DNA of 44,620 bases from contig JBCCHB010000142.1 in assembly GCA_039028975.1 (NCBI GenBank), forward strand, positions 1-44,620, given 5' to 3'. The stretch is from JAHBNG01 sp039028975 (lineage in GTDB: Bacteria; Chloroflexota; Anaerolineae; Caldilineales; Caldilineaceae). Position numbers and translations under genes: made by a program. Positions 1 through 7,851 of this stretch are shown here, piece after piece. The notes under the pieces are model-generated. The model was not told the origin of the DNA. It did no database searches and was given only the letters and a program-made list of their open reading frames with translations. Every line of letters starts with the position of its first letter. The stretch's first letter is position 1.

Positions 1-108
1 CATTTTCGTGCCAAATCCGATGAAATCGGCGCTTTCCCTAATGACCAGAGCTGTCTCACTCTTTTCTTTATGGTCCTTCAGCTTGAACACGCTAAACATG
101 ACCGCCAT
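1..108 (-). CDS. Possible N-terminus of an unidentified protein running off the left edge
   Basis: The minus strand is open from about position 170 to the window edge. An ATG at 108 would start a protein beginning MAVMFSVFKLKDHKEK and still open at position 1. The codon pattern looks coding, but there is no clear ribosome-binding site and I do not recognise the family. The same frame is open about 20 codons further upstream without a start, so this could also be part of a decayed gene. It lies inside the presumed integrated-element remnant. Confidence 0.3.
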   Translation of the reverse strand, partial: MAVMFSVFKLKDHKEKSETALVIRESADFIGFGTKM

Positions 109-278
109 TTCTTGGCGAATACTTCGTGACAACAACAGAATTCTGAGTTTCGCGGCTCGAATAGTATTAGGTCAGTAGGGCATTCCTCAGTAAAGCATAG
201 CGTGAATAGATATAATCAATCCCCGCTCTTATGATACTATAACACAAAGAAGGGGTTGGTTATATTTCAATTTTCTCA

Positions 279-664
279 TTACGATGCGGAAACTTCCCCA
301 TTCCACTGCTTCTTCTCCCACACTGCCTTTAAATCGGCTAATGCTGTGTCCCTACCGACGCTGAATGCATCGCCGATCCGGTAAATGAATGATTTTTGAC
401 CAGATTGTCTAAAATATGCTATTTTGACTGTACCATTCAGTGATAGTCTGCCGCTATCTTCAGGTGCTTTGATGTCACGAATAACTGTGCGTCGTAACAC
501 ACCTAACTGTTCAGCTATCTTTGATATGTTAATATCTCCTGGTGCAGCATACTGTGACAATAGAGCAAGCAATTGGGCATGTCTATCAGGTGTGCGCTCC
601 TTATCTGCTGGAGCTTGCACACTTTTTTTGTCACACTACGCACACCTTTGTATGTCACACTCAT
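279..664 (-). pseudogene. Small winged-helix DNA-binding protein, frameshifted at an A7 run
   Basis: An ATG at 664 preceded by GAGGA opens MSVTYKGVRSVTKK, but that frame then leaves the coding register at a run of seven A on the minus strand (plus T7 at 623-629). One additional A joins it to a frame that continues to the stop at 279. The reconstructed protein is about 128 residues. Its middle (INISKIAEQLGVLRRTVIRD) is a clear helix-turn-helix, so it probably binds DNA, as expected for a small regulator of a mobile element. Without the frameshift the only start is a GTG at 620 with no ribosome-binding site. The cause may be a true indel, a sequencing error or slippage on the A run; the sequence alone cannot tell. 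Confidence 0.55.
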
Positions 665-669
665 TTGAG

Positions 670-1198
670 ATTCCTCGTGCCGCACAAGCGCGTAAAACGA
701 TGTGGCTATGACGGACAGTGCAGGGAAGATTAATGCCACCCCTGCCCCCTCCAAAAGTAACACAACAACAAACAGTAGTATAAAATAAACGCTGCCATCC
801 TTGCGTTTATGCTCCACATACCGCAAGGCATCCAAGATACCTTTAACCTCATCCTCAGTTAATGGGTTGGGTTCATTCTCTGGCTTCCTTGGCCGACGCA
901 CCTTGTCCATTGGATTCGTTGCCCAATCAAGTTCCACCTTGATGAATCTGAAAAGACTGCGAAGCGCAGTGTGGTATTGAATGACTCGCTAGTCACCTAC
1001 GCCACGGTCATATTGCGCATTCAAAAACTCACGTAGCATCTGTGGCGTGATTTCTGAGACATCTATGTCGGAAACGTAATTGATAAAATCATCATAAACG
1101 CCCTGATACGCTAAAATTGTCCTTTCGGCTAAGTCTCTTTTGCGTTCTAGCCAGTAGCCACGTAAAGCACTTGAAAGCTTCATTCTGATTCCTTCCAA
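670..1198 (-). pseudogene. Tyrosine recombinase (integrase) remnant, broken by an in-frame stop and truncated
   Basis: From 1198 the minus strand encodes a SAM-like core-binding domain of a phage-type integrase (LSSALRGYWLERKRDLAE..., then VSEITPQMLREFLNAQY). A TAG at 989-991 interrupts it. The same frame goes on directly with typical integrase sequence (VIQYHTALRSLFRFIKVELDW, NPMDKVRRP, PLTEDEVKGILDAL). At about position 805 the similarity ends, and a hydrophobic stretch of about 40 residues follows (FILLFVVVLLLEGAG). None of the catalytic Arg-His-Arg-Tyr residues are present. It is therefore a dead recombinase joined to unrelated sequence. It lies just inside a tRNA-Leu fragment, as integrases usually do in integrative elements. 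Confidence 0.7.
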
Positions 1199-1200
1199 TC

Positions 1201-1235
1201 AAAAAAGGGTTTGAGATATTTGCGATCTCAAACCC
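1201..1235 (-). terminator. Hairpin with T-tract on the minus strand
   Basis: Perfect 11-bp inverted repeat (arms 1207-1217 and 1225-1235, 7-nt loop). Read on the minus strand it is followed by six T, so it fits a Rho-independent terminator. It ends any minus-strand transcript coming from the tRNA side and lies immediately before the recombinase remnant. A role as a recombinase arm site is an alternative. Confidence 0.5.
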
Positions 1236-1307
1236 TTGTAAGTTGTTCTTAAATCGACGTTTTTAGTCGAGTAAATCTATGCCTTCCCCATCAGCGCCAA
1301 AACGTAA

Positions 1308-1380
1308 CCCTCTCAGTATACACAGCAGGTTGAGGGCCTGTGCCCGTTAGGGCATCTCCGTTCGAGTCGGAGCGGGGGCA
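1308..1380 (+). tRNA. 3' portion of a tRNA-Leu(GAG) gene; likely attachment-site remnant
   Basis: Visible parts are an anticodon stem-loop GCAGG-TTGAGGG-CCTGT (anticodon GAG), a long variable arm GCCC-GTTA-GGGC typical of leucine tRNAs, a T arm CTCCG-TTCGAGT-CGGAG, and a 3' acceptor strand CGGGGGC plus discriminator A at 1380. The matching 5' acceptor strand (GCCCCCG expected near 1294) and the D arm are absent. GCGCCAA stands there instead and does not pair. CCA is not encoded. It therefore cannot make a normal tRNA. Such displaced 3' ends arise when an element integrates into a tRNA gene, and the integrase remnant next to it agrees with that. Confidence 0.7.
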
Positions 1381-1386
1381 CTGATC

Positions 1387-1430
1387 AAACCAAAAAGGAT
1401 AGCTACATGGTAGCTATCCTTTTTGGTTTT
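1387..1430. terminator. Perfect 20-bp hairpin terminator downstream of the tRNA fragment
   Basis: Arms 1387-1406 and 1410-1429 are perfectly complementary with an ATG loop. The stem contains A5/T5 tracts, so it can end transcription from either side. It probably was the terminator of the tRNA-Leu gene. Confidence 0.75.
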
Positions 1431-1685
1431 GGAGCATATCGGTCCAATCCGGAACGGGAAATCTATCATTGTGCAACTTGTACAGGCCGTTCAAAAAGAC
1501 GTTGGACAGATTTACTATATGATTATTCGACCTACTGTCATATACTCAACACCATTTGTATAGTACCCTGGCTATATGATTTCTGAATTAACTCTCTACA
1601 AAGGTTATCTTTTGTACAGAACATATTATCATTACAAATAAAGCAGCATTCACACATCTCACGAAAACAGAAAGGGGAAATTTTC
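1431..1685 (+). promoter_or_regulatory. Upstream region of glnA
   Basis: This AT-rich 255-bp leader precedes glnA. A short direct repeat CTATATGATT occurs at about 1515 and 1572. No promoter can be assigned with confidence. The ribosome-binding site AAAGGGGA lies 5-12 bases before the ATG of glnA. Confidence 0.3.
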
Positions 1686-3101
1686 ATGTCTCTAGGATGC
1701 AGCTCCTCAGCGGACTTGATGAACGCCATCAAAGAAAATGACATTCTTATCGTCGACATTAAATTCACCGACTTATTTGGTCAGTGGCACCACTTTAGTA
1801 TGCCAACCGAGGAATTTGATGCTGAAGATGCAGCCAGCGATGGCTTGGGCTTTGATGGTTCTTCAATCCGCGGCTTCCAGGCCATTGAAAATAGTGACAT
1901 GGTTCTGAAGCCAGATCCAACGACGGCCTTTATTGATCCGCACTGTGCTCACCCTACATTGAGTGTCATCTGCAACGTCTACGATCCACTTACTGGCGTG
2001 GCTTACTCTCGCGATCCACGAAACGTTGCTGGCAAAGCACTTGAGTATATGGAGGCAACTGGTATCGCTGACACCTGCTATATCGGACCCGAGCCAGAGT
2101 TTTTTGTCTTTGATGAGGTTCGATACGGTTCTGACAAAACAGCTGCCGGTTATGCGGTTAGCAGCGGAGAAGGCATCCAAACAGGCGGCGAACCTGGATT
2201 AGGTCATAAGATCGATTACCTAAGTGGCTACTTCCCGGTTGCCCCATTCGACACCCTTCAGGATATTCGCTCTGACATGGTGCGCACAATGATCGCTGCC
2301 GGTATTGACGTCGAGGTTCACCATCACGAGGTTGCCTCCAACGGTCAGTGTGAGATCGACATGCGCTATAAGCCAATGCTTCAGATGGCTGATCAGGTGC
2401 AGCTCTATAAGTACATCGTCAAGAACGTAGCCAAGAATCATGGCAAGAGCGCAACCTTCCTACCCAAGCCTGTCTTTGAAGACAATGGTTCAGGTATGCA
2501 CACCCATCAGAGCTTGTGGAAAAATGGCGAGCCGCTCTTTGCTGGCGACGGTTATGCGGGCTTGAGCGAAATGGCTTTGAACTACGTCGGCGGCATTCTT
2601 AAGCATATCAACTCGATTCTGGCCTTTGCTGCGCCCCTAACCAACTCTTACCGTCGCCTAGTGCCGGGCTATGAAGCGCCCGTAATTGCAGCACTCTCTG
2701 CACGTAACCGCTCTGCAGCCATTCGCATTCCTATGTATTCGCACAACCCTAAGGCCAAGCGAATTGAGTTCCGCTGTCCCGATCCAGGTGCCAACCCCTA
2801 TCTAGCGTTTGCCGCAATGCTGATGGCTGGCCTTGACGGCATTAAGAATGGCTATTCGCCTGGCGATCCAGCTGAAGAAGATCTCTTTGATGACGATGCA
2901 TTGGGCAAATACTCGATGGTTAACGATTCATTGGGCGGTGTATTGGATGCACTGGAAGCAGACCATGACTTCTTGCTGGCAGGTGACGTATTTACGTCTG
3001 ATCTGTTAGATGCATATATTGAATACAAGCGACTTGAGGAAGTAGATGCAGTACGTCTACGACCACATCCGCACGAGTTTGTTATGTACTACGGCATTTA
3101 G
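1686..3101 (+). CDS. glnA: Glutamine synthetase type I
   Basis: Cytoplasmic enzyme that joins ammonia to glutamate using ATP, the entry point of nitrogen assimilation. The 471-residue protein has the normal GSI length and layout: N-terminal beta-grasp (KFTDLFGQWHHFSMP), then the catalytic domain with GPEPEFFVFD, the NGSGMHTHQS-like loop (here DNGSGMHTHQSLW), the NSYRRLVPGYEAP segment and the C-terminal RPHPHEFVMYYGI. The position of the adenylylated tyrosine of the enterobacterial enzyme (NLYDLP) reads DLFDDD here, with Phe at residue 401, so control by adenylylation is not expected. The start is supported by AAAGGGGA upstream. A strong terminator follows, so the gene is probably transcribed alone. 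A second synthetase, type III, lies directly downstream. Confidence 0.95.
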   Translation: MSLGCSSSADLMNAIKENDILIVDIKFTDLFGQWHHFSMPTEEFDAEDAASDGLGFDGSSIRGFQAIENSDMVLKPDPTTAFIDPHCAHPTLSVICNVYDPLTGVAYSRDPRNVAGKALEYMEATGIADTCYIGPEPEFFVFDEVRYGSDKTAAGYAVSSGEGIQTGGEPGLGHKIDYLSGYFPVAPFDTLQDIRSDMVRTMIAAGIDVEVHHHEVASNGQCEIDMRYKPMLQMADQVQLYKYIVKNVAKNHGKSATFLPKPVFEDNGSGMHTHQSLWKNGEPLFAGDGYAGLSEMALNYVGGILKHINSILAFAAPLTNSYRRLVPGYEAPVIAALSARNRSAAIRIPMYSHNPKAKRIEFRCPDPGANPYLAFAAMLMAGLDGIKNGYSPGDPAEEDLFDDDALGKYSMVNDSLGGVLDALEADHDFLLAGDVFTSDLLDAYIEYKRLEEVDAVRLRPHPHEFVMYYGI

Positions 3102-3147
3102 TTAAGCCGCGATCTAGTTGAGTCGTAGTACCAGCCAAAGTTAAATA

Positions 3148-3187
3148 AAGGAAGGCAAGGGATAAGCCTTTGCCTTCCTTTTCTTTT
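3148..3187 (+). terminator. Rho-independent terminator of glnA
   Basis: A GGAAGGCAA stem pairs with TTGCCTTCC around a short loop (3148-3180), followed by a T-rich tract to 3187. It lies 45 bases after the glnA stop. Confidence 0.8.
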
Positions 3188-3332
3188 ACCGCAAAATCGG
3201 TCTGGAACTCGTCAGTCACAAACGAACTCTATTTGCACGACGGCCTTGTTCTAGAATGCTAGGGCCTCAACCCATAAAGGCAATAGCAAAAGTACGCATG
3301 ACCAAGAAACTTTTATATAGGAGATAAGATTA

Positions 3333-5507
3333 ATGAGTGGAAACCAGGCTCGGCTAAAAGCTATCAGCACAATTGCAGGTGCAACAACCAAGAAAACTTT
3401 TGACTATCAAGGTGTATCCGCTAGTGAAGCATTTGGCTCCAACGTCTTCAACAAATCAGAAATGCAAAAGCGGTTGCCAAAGGGCGCCTATAAGTCACTA
3501 ATGAAAACGATTGAAGAGCGCACCCCACTTGATGACTCAATCGCTGATGCTGTTGCATCAGCCATGAAAGATTGGGCACTTGAACGGGGGGCAACTCACT
3601 TTGCCCACGTCTTTTTCCCGCTGACTGGTTATACGGCGGAAAAACATGATAGTTTCTTCTCCCCTGCAGGTGGCGGAACGACCATTGCTGAATTTAGCGG
3701 TGGAGAGTTGATCCAAGGCGAACCAGACGGTTCGAGCTTTCCTACTGGCGGTATTCGTCAGACTTTCGAAGCTCGCGGCTATACGGTATGGGATGTGACC
3801 AGCCCAGCCTATATTATCGAAAACCCGAATGGTGCTACTCTTTGTATCCCCACTGCATTTGTCTCGTGGACGGGTGAAGCGCTTGACAAAAAGACACCTT
3901 TACTACGCGCAATGCAGGCATTGGACAAACAGGCCCGTCGAATGCTCGCCCTCTTTGGTGATGACAGCACAACCCCAGTTGTCTCTACAGCTGGCCCAGA
4001 GCAGGAGTATTTCCTGGTTGATAAGAGTTTCTACTTTGCCCGTCCTGATTTGCTAACAGCTGGCAGGACGCTCTTTGGTGCATCCCCAGCCAAAGATCAG
4101 CAGTTTGATGATCATTACTTTGGTGCCATTGAACCCAGGGTACAGGCATTTATGTTCGACGCCGAACGGGAGCTCTTCAAATTGGGTGTGCCAGTCAAAA
4201 CCCGTCACAACGAAGTTGCTCCTGGCCAATATGAAATTGCGCCCGTCTATGAGGATGGCAACATCGCTGCCGATCATCAGCAGCTTATCATGATGATGTT
4301 GGAGCGAACCGCCGAGAAGCACGGTTTTGTTGTCCTCCTCCATGAAAAACCCTTTGCAGGCATCAACGGCTCTGGGAAACATCTAAACTTTTCCCTGGGC
4401 AATGGCAGTGTGGGGAACTTGCTTGATCCGGGCGATACGCCACATGAAAACGCGCGCTTCTTGGCCTTCTGCGGTGCAATTATTCGGGCGGTTGATACCT
4501 ATGCACCGTTGCTGCGGGCATCCGTCGCTTCAGCAGCCAACGATCACCGATTGGGGGCTAACGAAGCCCCACCAGCCATTATGTCTATCTTCTTGGGTGA
4601 TCAGTTGATGGATGTCTTTGAGCAGTTCAAAAATGCTGGTAATGCTACAACATCCAAACCAAGTGGGACACTTGAGTTAGGCGTTGATATATTGCCAGCC
4701 CTGCCCAGACATGCAGGGGATCGAAATCGAACCAGCCCCATAGCCTTTACAGGCAACAAATTTGAATACCGTGCTGTAGGCTCCAGCCAAACCATTACTT
4801 GGCCCCTTACCATTTGGAATCTAATCATGGCCGAATCGCTGGACTACATGGCCACAAAGCTAGAAGCGTCACTTGGAGATGGTTCACTTGAGGAGGCACT
4901 TGGCAATCTTCTTCAGCAAATCACAGTCGATCATGGTCGCGTTCTCTTTAATGGAGATGGCTACACAGAGGAATGGCACCAGGAGGCCGAAGAACGAGGG
5001 CTGCCGAACTTGCGCACATCAGCCGTTAGCCTGCCTGTGGTCGGTTCGCCTGAAGTGATCGAGCTCTTTGGCAAGTACGGTGTCATGAATGAGCGGGAGG
5101 TCCACAGCCGCTTGGATGTGCTGTTAGAACAGTATGTCATGAGCGTCAATGTGGAAGCCAAATTGGTTCTCCGCATAGGGCGCACCCAGATCTTCCCTGC
5201 GGCCCTGCGAATGGTAGGTGAGTTGGCGGAAGCGACAGATGATTTGAAGGATCTGGGTATCTCGCTCCACAATTCGACCTTGACTCGAATTGCAACATTA
5301 GCGGGACAACTGCAGAGCGATCTCGATAAGTTGGAAGAGCTAATGGCCCACGAGGACGATGATCTGGCAGCGGAAGCAATTTACTGCTGTAATGAGATTC
5401 TTCCGCAAATGCTGGCCATACGTGTCTCCGCTGATGAATTAGAAGGGCTGGTTACCGATGAGTACTGGCCGTTGCCATCTTACCAGGAGATGCTTTCGAT
5501 TCGGTAA
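3333..5507 (+). CDS. glnN: Glutamine synthetase type III
   Basis: Large (724-residue) glutamine synthetase of the GSIII class, unrelated in length to GSI but doing the same ATP-dependent amidation of glutamate. Recognisable features are the GSIII N-terminus (FGSNVFNKSEMQKRLPKGAY), HFFAHVFFPLTG-like sequence (ATHFAHVFFPLTGYTAEKHD), STAGPEQEYFLVD, RHNEVAPGQYEIAP, GINGSGKHLNFSL and the DRNRTSPIAFTGNKFEYRAVGSS block. The long C-terminal helical domain (about residues 550-720) is specific to this class. The start has a good ribosome-binding site (AGGAG). It has its own leader after the glnA terminator, so the two synthetases can be regulated separately. No terminator is obvious before the insertion sequence downstream. 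Confidence 0.95.
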   Translation: MSGNQARLKAISTIAGATTKKTFDYQGVSASEAFGSNVFNKSEMQKRLPKGAYKSLMKTIEERTPLDDSIADAVASAMKDWALERGATHFAHVFFPLTGYTAEKHDSFFSPAGGGTTIAEFSGGELIQGEPDGSSFPTGGIRQTFEARGYTVWDVTSPAYIIENPNGATLCIPTAFVSWTGEALDKKTPLLRAMQALDKQARRMLALFGDDSTTPVVSTAGPEQEYFLVDKSFYFARPDLLTAGRTLFGASPAKDQQFDDHYFGAIEPRVQAFMFDAERELFKLGVPVKTRHNEVAPGQYEIAPVYEDGNIAADHQQLIMMMLERTAEKHGFVVLLHEKPFAGINGSGKHLNFSLGNGSVGNLLDPGDTPHENARFLAFCGAIIRAVDTYAPLLRASVASAANDHRLGANEAPPAIMSIFLGDQLMDVFEQFKNAGNATTSKPSGTLELGVDILPALPRHAGDRNRTSPIAFTGNKFEYRAVGSSQTITWPLTIWNLIMAESLDYMATKLEASLGDGSLEEALGNLLQQITVDHGRVLFNGDGYTEEWHQEAEERGLPNLRTSAVSLPVVGSPEVIELFGKYGVMNEREVHSRLDVLLEQYVMSVNVEAKLVLRIGRTQIFPAALRMVGELAEATDDLKDLGISLHNSTLTRIATLAGQLQSDLDKLEELMAHEDDDLAAEAIYCCNEILPQMLAIRVSADELEGLVTDEYWPLPSYQEMLSIR

Positions 5508-5610
5508 AGAACAAGCGAATTAGGAGTTACCCGTTGCATAGGGATTTGATACATCAAAGCTACAGACCGCTTGTGTAATCATACATCAACGACGCAACTC
5601 CTACGGGTAT

Positions 5611-5680
5611 TAGGGAACGAGTTGTAAATAACTTGGGCGTTTCAATCGGGGGTAGCCCTATCAAGTGCTCAAGTTATTTA
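5611..5680. repeat. Left part of a MITE-like palindromic repeat (copy A), split by an insertion sequence
   Basis: Starts TAGGGAACGAGTTGTAAATA and ends with the target sequence AAGTTATTTA. The other end of the repeat (ATTCCCGTTCCTA) is found at 7219-7232 beyond the insertion sequence. Joined together, the roughly 83-bp sequence aligns along its whole length with the uninterrupted copy at 17402-17487. The ends are imperfect inverted repeats of each other. No gene is seen between 5508 and 5825. Confidence 0.65.
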
Positions 5681-7210
5681 CTTGAGTCTGGCGTTTTTTC
5701 TCTATGTGAGGAAAAAAAGGCGTAAAAAGAGCGTATACGGTTCCGAAATCGGACAAGCAGTCATGTAGGCACGGGAATAAGCCCGAACCATGAGAGAAAA
5801 TTCGATTGAAAGAGGCCGAAAGGAGCTAAGCCGTCTGAGAGATAAAGCGATTCAGAACGGAAGGCAAATCGAGTAAATCGATAGCCTGCTCGCAAGCAGT
5901 TTGTAAAAGAGTCTTGGCATGTTCCTGCCGATGAAGGCGAATGACATCAGCGATGGAATGTAGATGTTGGTCTGGTGGCGAATGATTGAGCCGCCACTGT
6001 AAGAAAACATAAGCCAAGTAAACAAGAGCAAACCACTTGTCGGTCGCTTCAAAAGAGTGAACTCGAAAATCAGTCAAGCCGAGATGCTGTTTGACATAAA
6101 GATTATCTACCTCAATGGGCCAGCGTTTTTGATATGTTTGCAGTATAGCCCGTGGCGACAGAGAAGTGTCAGTACACAGGAAATACTTCGGGTGCTTGTC
6201 CCGATGGTGCCGTTTTGAAATAATGACACAGACGTCAAAGGGTAAGTTGTTGAGTCGCCCTTTCATGGAGCGAACTTTGTAAGTCAACTTTCTTTGGTCT
6301 GTAGCGGTAAGTGAGACGTGCTCATACCGCCGGTGCTTGTACGCTTTGTTCCATTCAGATAGCTTTTTATCGTCAAACTTGCGGTTGGACTTGATTGAGC
6401 AAATCACATGCCAGCCGTTGCGACGACAGAATTTGATGAGTTTAGTGGAGGCATACCAACTATCGAAAAGGACGTAGACCTTAACCCCTTTGGGGAGTAA
6501 TGCCTTGAGTTCCTTGAGCATTTCCTGGGCTAAACTGCCTTTTTTACGGAAACGAAGCCGCTCTTCTTTGGGACGCTTCCGGTTCAGACGTCGGACTGTA
6601 CTCTCCTTCAGATAGAGCCGTTCGTCAAAGGCATACTCCATGCTTCCTATCTGAACTCGCACCGTTACGTGAACCGTTCCGTTTGTATAGACCGGCTTCT
6701 TTTTCGTACTCTTGGTATGGTCATGATGAAACTCGACTGCCTCCAGCTTTCGAGTTGCTTTATCTTTTTCGCCCGTTGAGTCGTCTACACTCACATAGAC
6801 TACCTGCTCGCCTGTTGACTCGCCATATTTCCATATCTCTTCGATGACGAAGCGCCTTTTCGTCTCACGAATCGTTTCCGCACTCCACGGGGCGATTCGC
6901 AAGCTATCACATCCGTTTGATGCATCCGGTGCCTCTACTATGATTTTGTATAGACTGGCTACTGTCTTGTGTTTCACCTCGGATGTTATCAGGCTATCTG
7001 TTATACGCAATACATGACCGAACTGCGGACGACTCAGTCTTAAATTTAAGTTTAAACTGAACAGAAATCCTATCAGCGATGGTGAGTGATGTACAATTAG
7101 TTTCAGCAAGATGGAATCCTTTTCGGCTATGATTTGGTTTGCTTACCTTTACCATAACCTGATTCCTCTTGCTTTTCCTAGTTTGCCTCCCTCTTTTTCG
7201 CCAGACTAAA
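5681..7210 (-). mobile_element. IS4-superfamily insertion sequence, about 1.53 kb
   Basis: One transposase gene fills the element. The ends carry short inverted repeats: CTTGAGTCTGGCG at 5681 and, on the opposite strand, TTTAGTCTGGCG ending at 7210. AAGTTATTTA occurs immediately outside both ends (5671-5680 and 7209-7218), a probable target duplication of 8 to 10 bp, which fits IS4-type elements. The uninterrupted target can be read from the related repeat at 17402-17487. The element looks complete and may still be active. Confidence 0.7.
5826..7109 (-). CDS. DDE transposase of the IS4 superfamily
   Basis: The 427-residue transposase catalyses cutting and joining of the surrounding insertion sequence. 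The N-terminus (LIVHHSPSLIGFLFSLNLNLR) is typical of a transposase group with IS4/IS701-like folds. Likely catalytic residues are the Asp in VYVSVDDSTGEKDKA, the Asp in VYVLFDSWYASTKLI and the Glu in YQKRWPIEVDNLYVKQHLGL. The last matches the Y..R..E..K signature of the IS4 class. The reading frame is intact. It starts at a TTG; an upstream ATG is not available in frame, and the family resemblance begins right at this point. The exact IS family name is uncertain. Confidence 0.85.
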   Translation of the reverse strand: MLKLIVHHSPSLIGFLFSLNLNLRLSRPQFGHVLRITDSLITSEVKHKTVASLYKIIVEAPDASNGCDSLRIAPWSAETIRETKRRFVIEEIWKYGESTGEQVVYVSVDDSTGEKDKATRKLEAVEFHHDHTKSTKKKPVYTNGTVHVTVRVQIGSMEYAFDERLYLKESTVRRLNRKRPKEERLRFRKKGSLAQEMLKELKALLPKGVKVYVLFDSWYASTKLIKFCRRNGWHVICSIKSNRKFDDKKLSEWNKAYKHRRYEHVSLTATDQRKLTYKVRSMKGRLNNLPFDVCVIISKRHHRDKHPKYFLCTDTSLSPRAILQTYQKRWPIEVDNLYVKQHLGLTDFRVHSFEATDKWFALVYLAYVFLQWRLNHSPPDQHLHSIADVIRLHRQEHAKTLLQTACEQAIDLLDLPSVLNRFISQTA

Positions 7211-7232
7211 GTTATTTAATTCCCGTTCCTAA
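7211..7232. repeat. Right part of MITE-like repeat copy A
   Basis: Reads GTTATTTAATTCCCGTTCCT, closely matching the right end of copy B (17466-17485). Together with 5611-5680 it forms one repeat interrupted by the insertion sequence. Confidence 0.6.
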
Positions 7233-7548
7233 AATAGATAGAAATAGGCATGGTCGCATCACCATGCCTATTAAACGGTTCTAATTCGCATTCTTTCGCC
7301 AAACAAAGCTGGTTTTGTGGCTCCTCAAGACTGTGTTACGATCCCGCATGTTCAACTGCAGTGCATTTTCACCGACCCAATCCGCTATCAGGCTTGCAGA
7401 TGAAAAGTCGTTGTATTTGAGTCAAGTTGTTGATGACTTCTTCATCTATGTTCCTCCCATCTGTGTTGGTAACCGATTGTTGGTCTGACGTGGAACCTTG
7501 TTATCCCTAAACAAGTAATTTTGTTTCCCAACCATTAAGGAGATACCT
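7233..7548. other. Intergenic region with a 12-bp hairpin
   Basis: A perfect inverted repeat AATAGGCATGGT / ACCATGCCTATT (7243-7254 and 7261-7272) could be the terminator originally placed downstream of glnN before the insertion. No T-run follows on the plus strand, so this is weak. No gene or other structure is seen in the rest. A good ribosome-binding site (AAGGAG) precedes the next gene. Confidence 0.4.
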
Positions 7549-7842
7549 ATGACATTAGCCGACTTTAAATCAACAATTGAACAAGATACACCGCCTGCCG
7601 GTCTCTCCCCCGCCTTAACCGCGCACTGGTACGCAGGTAAAGGCGACTGGGATGCTTCCCACGATATCTGCCAGGAGAGCAACAAAGCCCTTGATTGGGT
7701 CCATGCTTGGCTCCACCGCCAGGAAGGGGACCTAGCCAACGCTGGCTACTGGTATCGTCGCGCTGGCCAAAGCATGTCCGAAAACCCTCTGGAAGTGGAA
7801 TGGGACGAGATTGCAGAAGCGCTGTTAAAGAGTGAAGGCTAA
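7549..7842 (+). CDS. Small conserved hypothetical protein
   Basis: This 97-residue soluble protein contains no signal peptide or membrane segment. Its core (HWYAGKGDWDASHDIC, then WVHAWLHRQEGDLANAGYWY) looks like a short pair of helical repeats, and I recall similar small uncharacterised bacterial proteins. The AAGGAG ribosome-binding site lies 6 bases before the ATG. It ends 9 bases before the enolase-superfamily gene and is probably co-transcribed with it. The function is not known to me. Confidence 0.75.
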   Translation: MTLADFKSTIEQDTPPAGLSPALTAHWYAGKGDWDASHDICQESNKALDWVHAWLHRQEGDLANAGYWYRRAGQSMSENPLEVEWDEIAEALLKSEG

Positions 7843-7851
7843 CGCAGAATC

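Noticed and set aside
1294..1380. Complete functional tRNA-Leu
   Set aside because: The 5' acceptor strand and D arm do not match: GCGCCAA cannot pair with CGGGGGC, so only the 3' portion is accepted.
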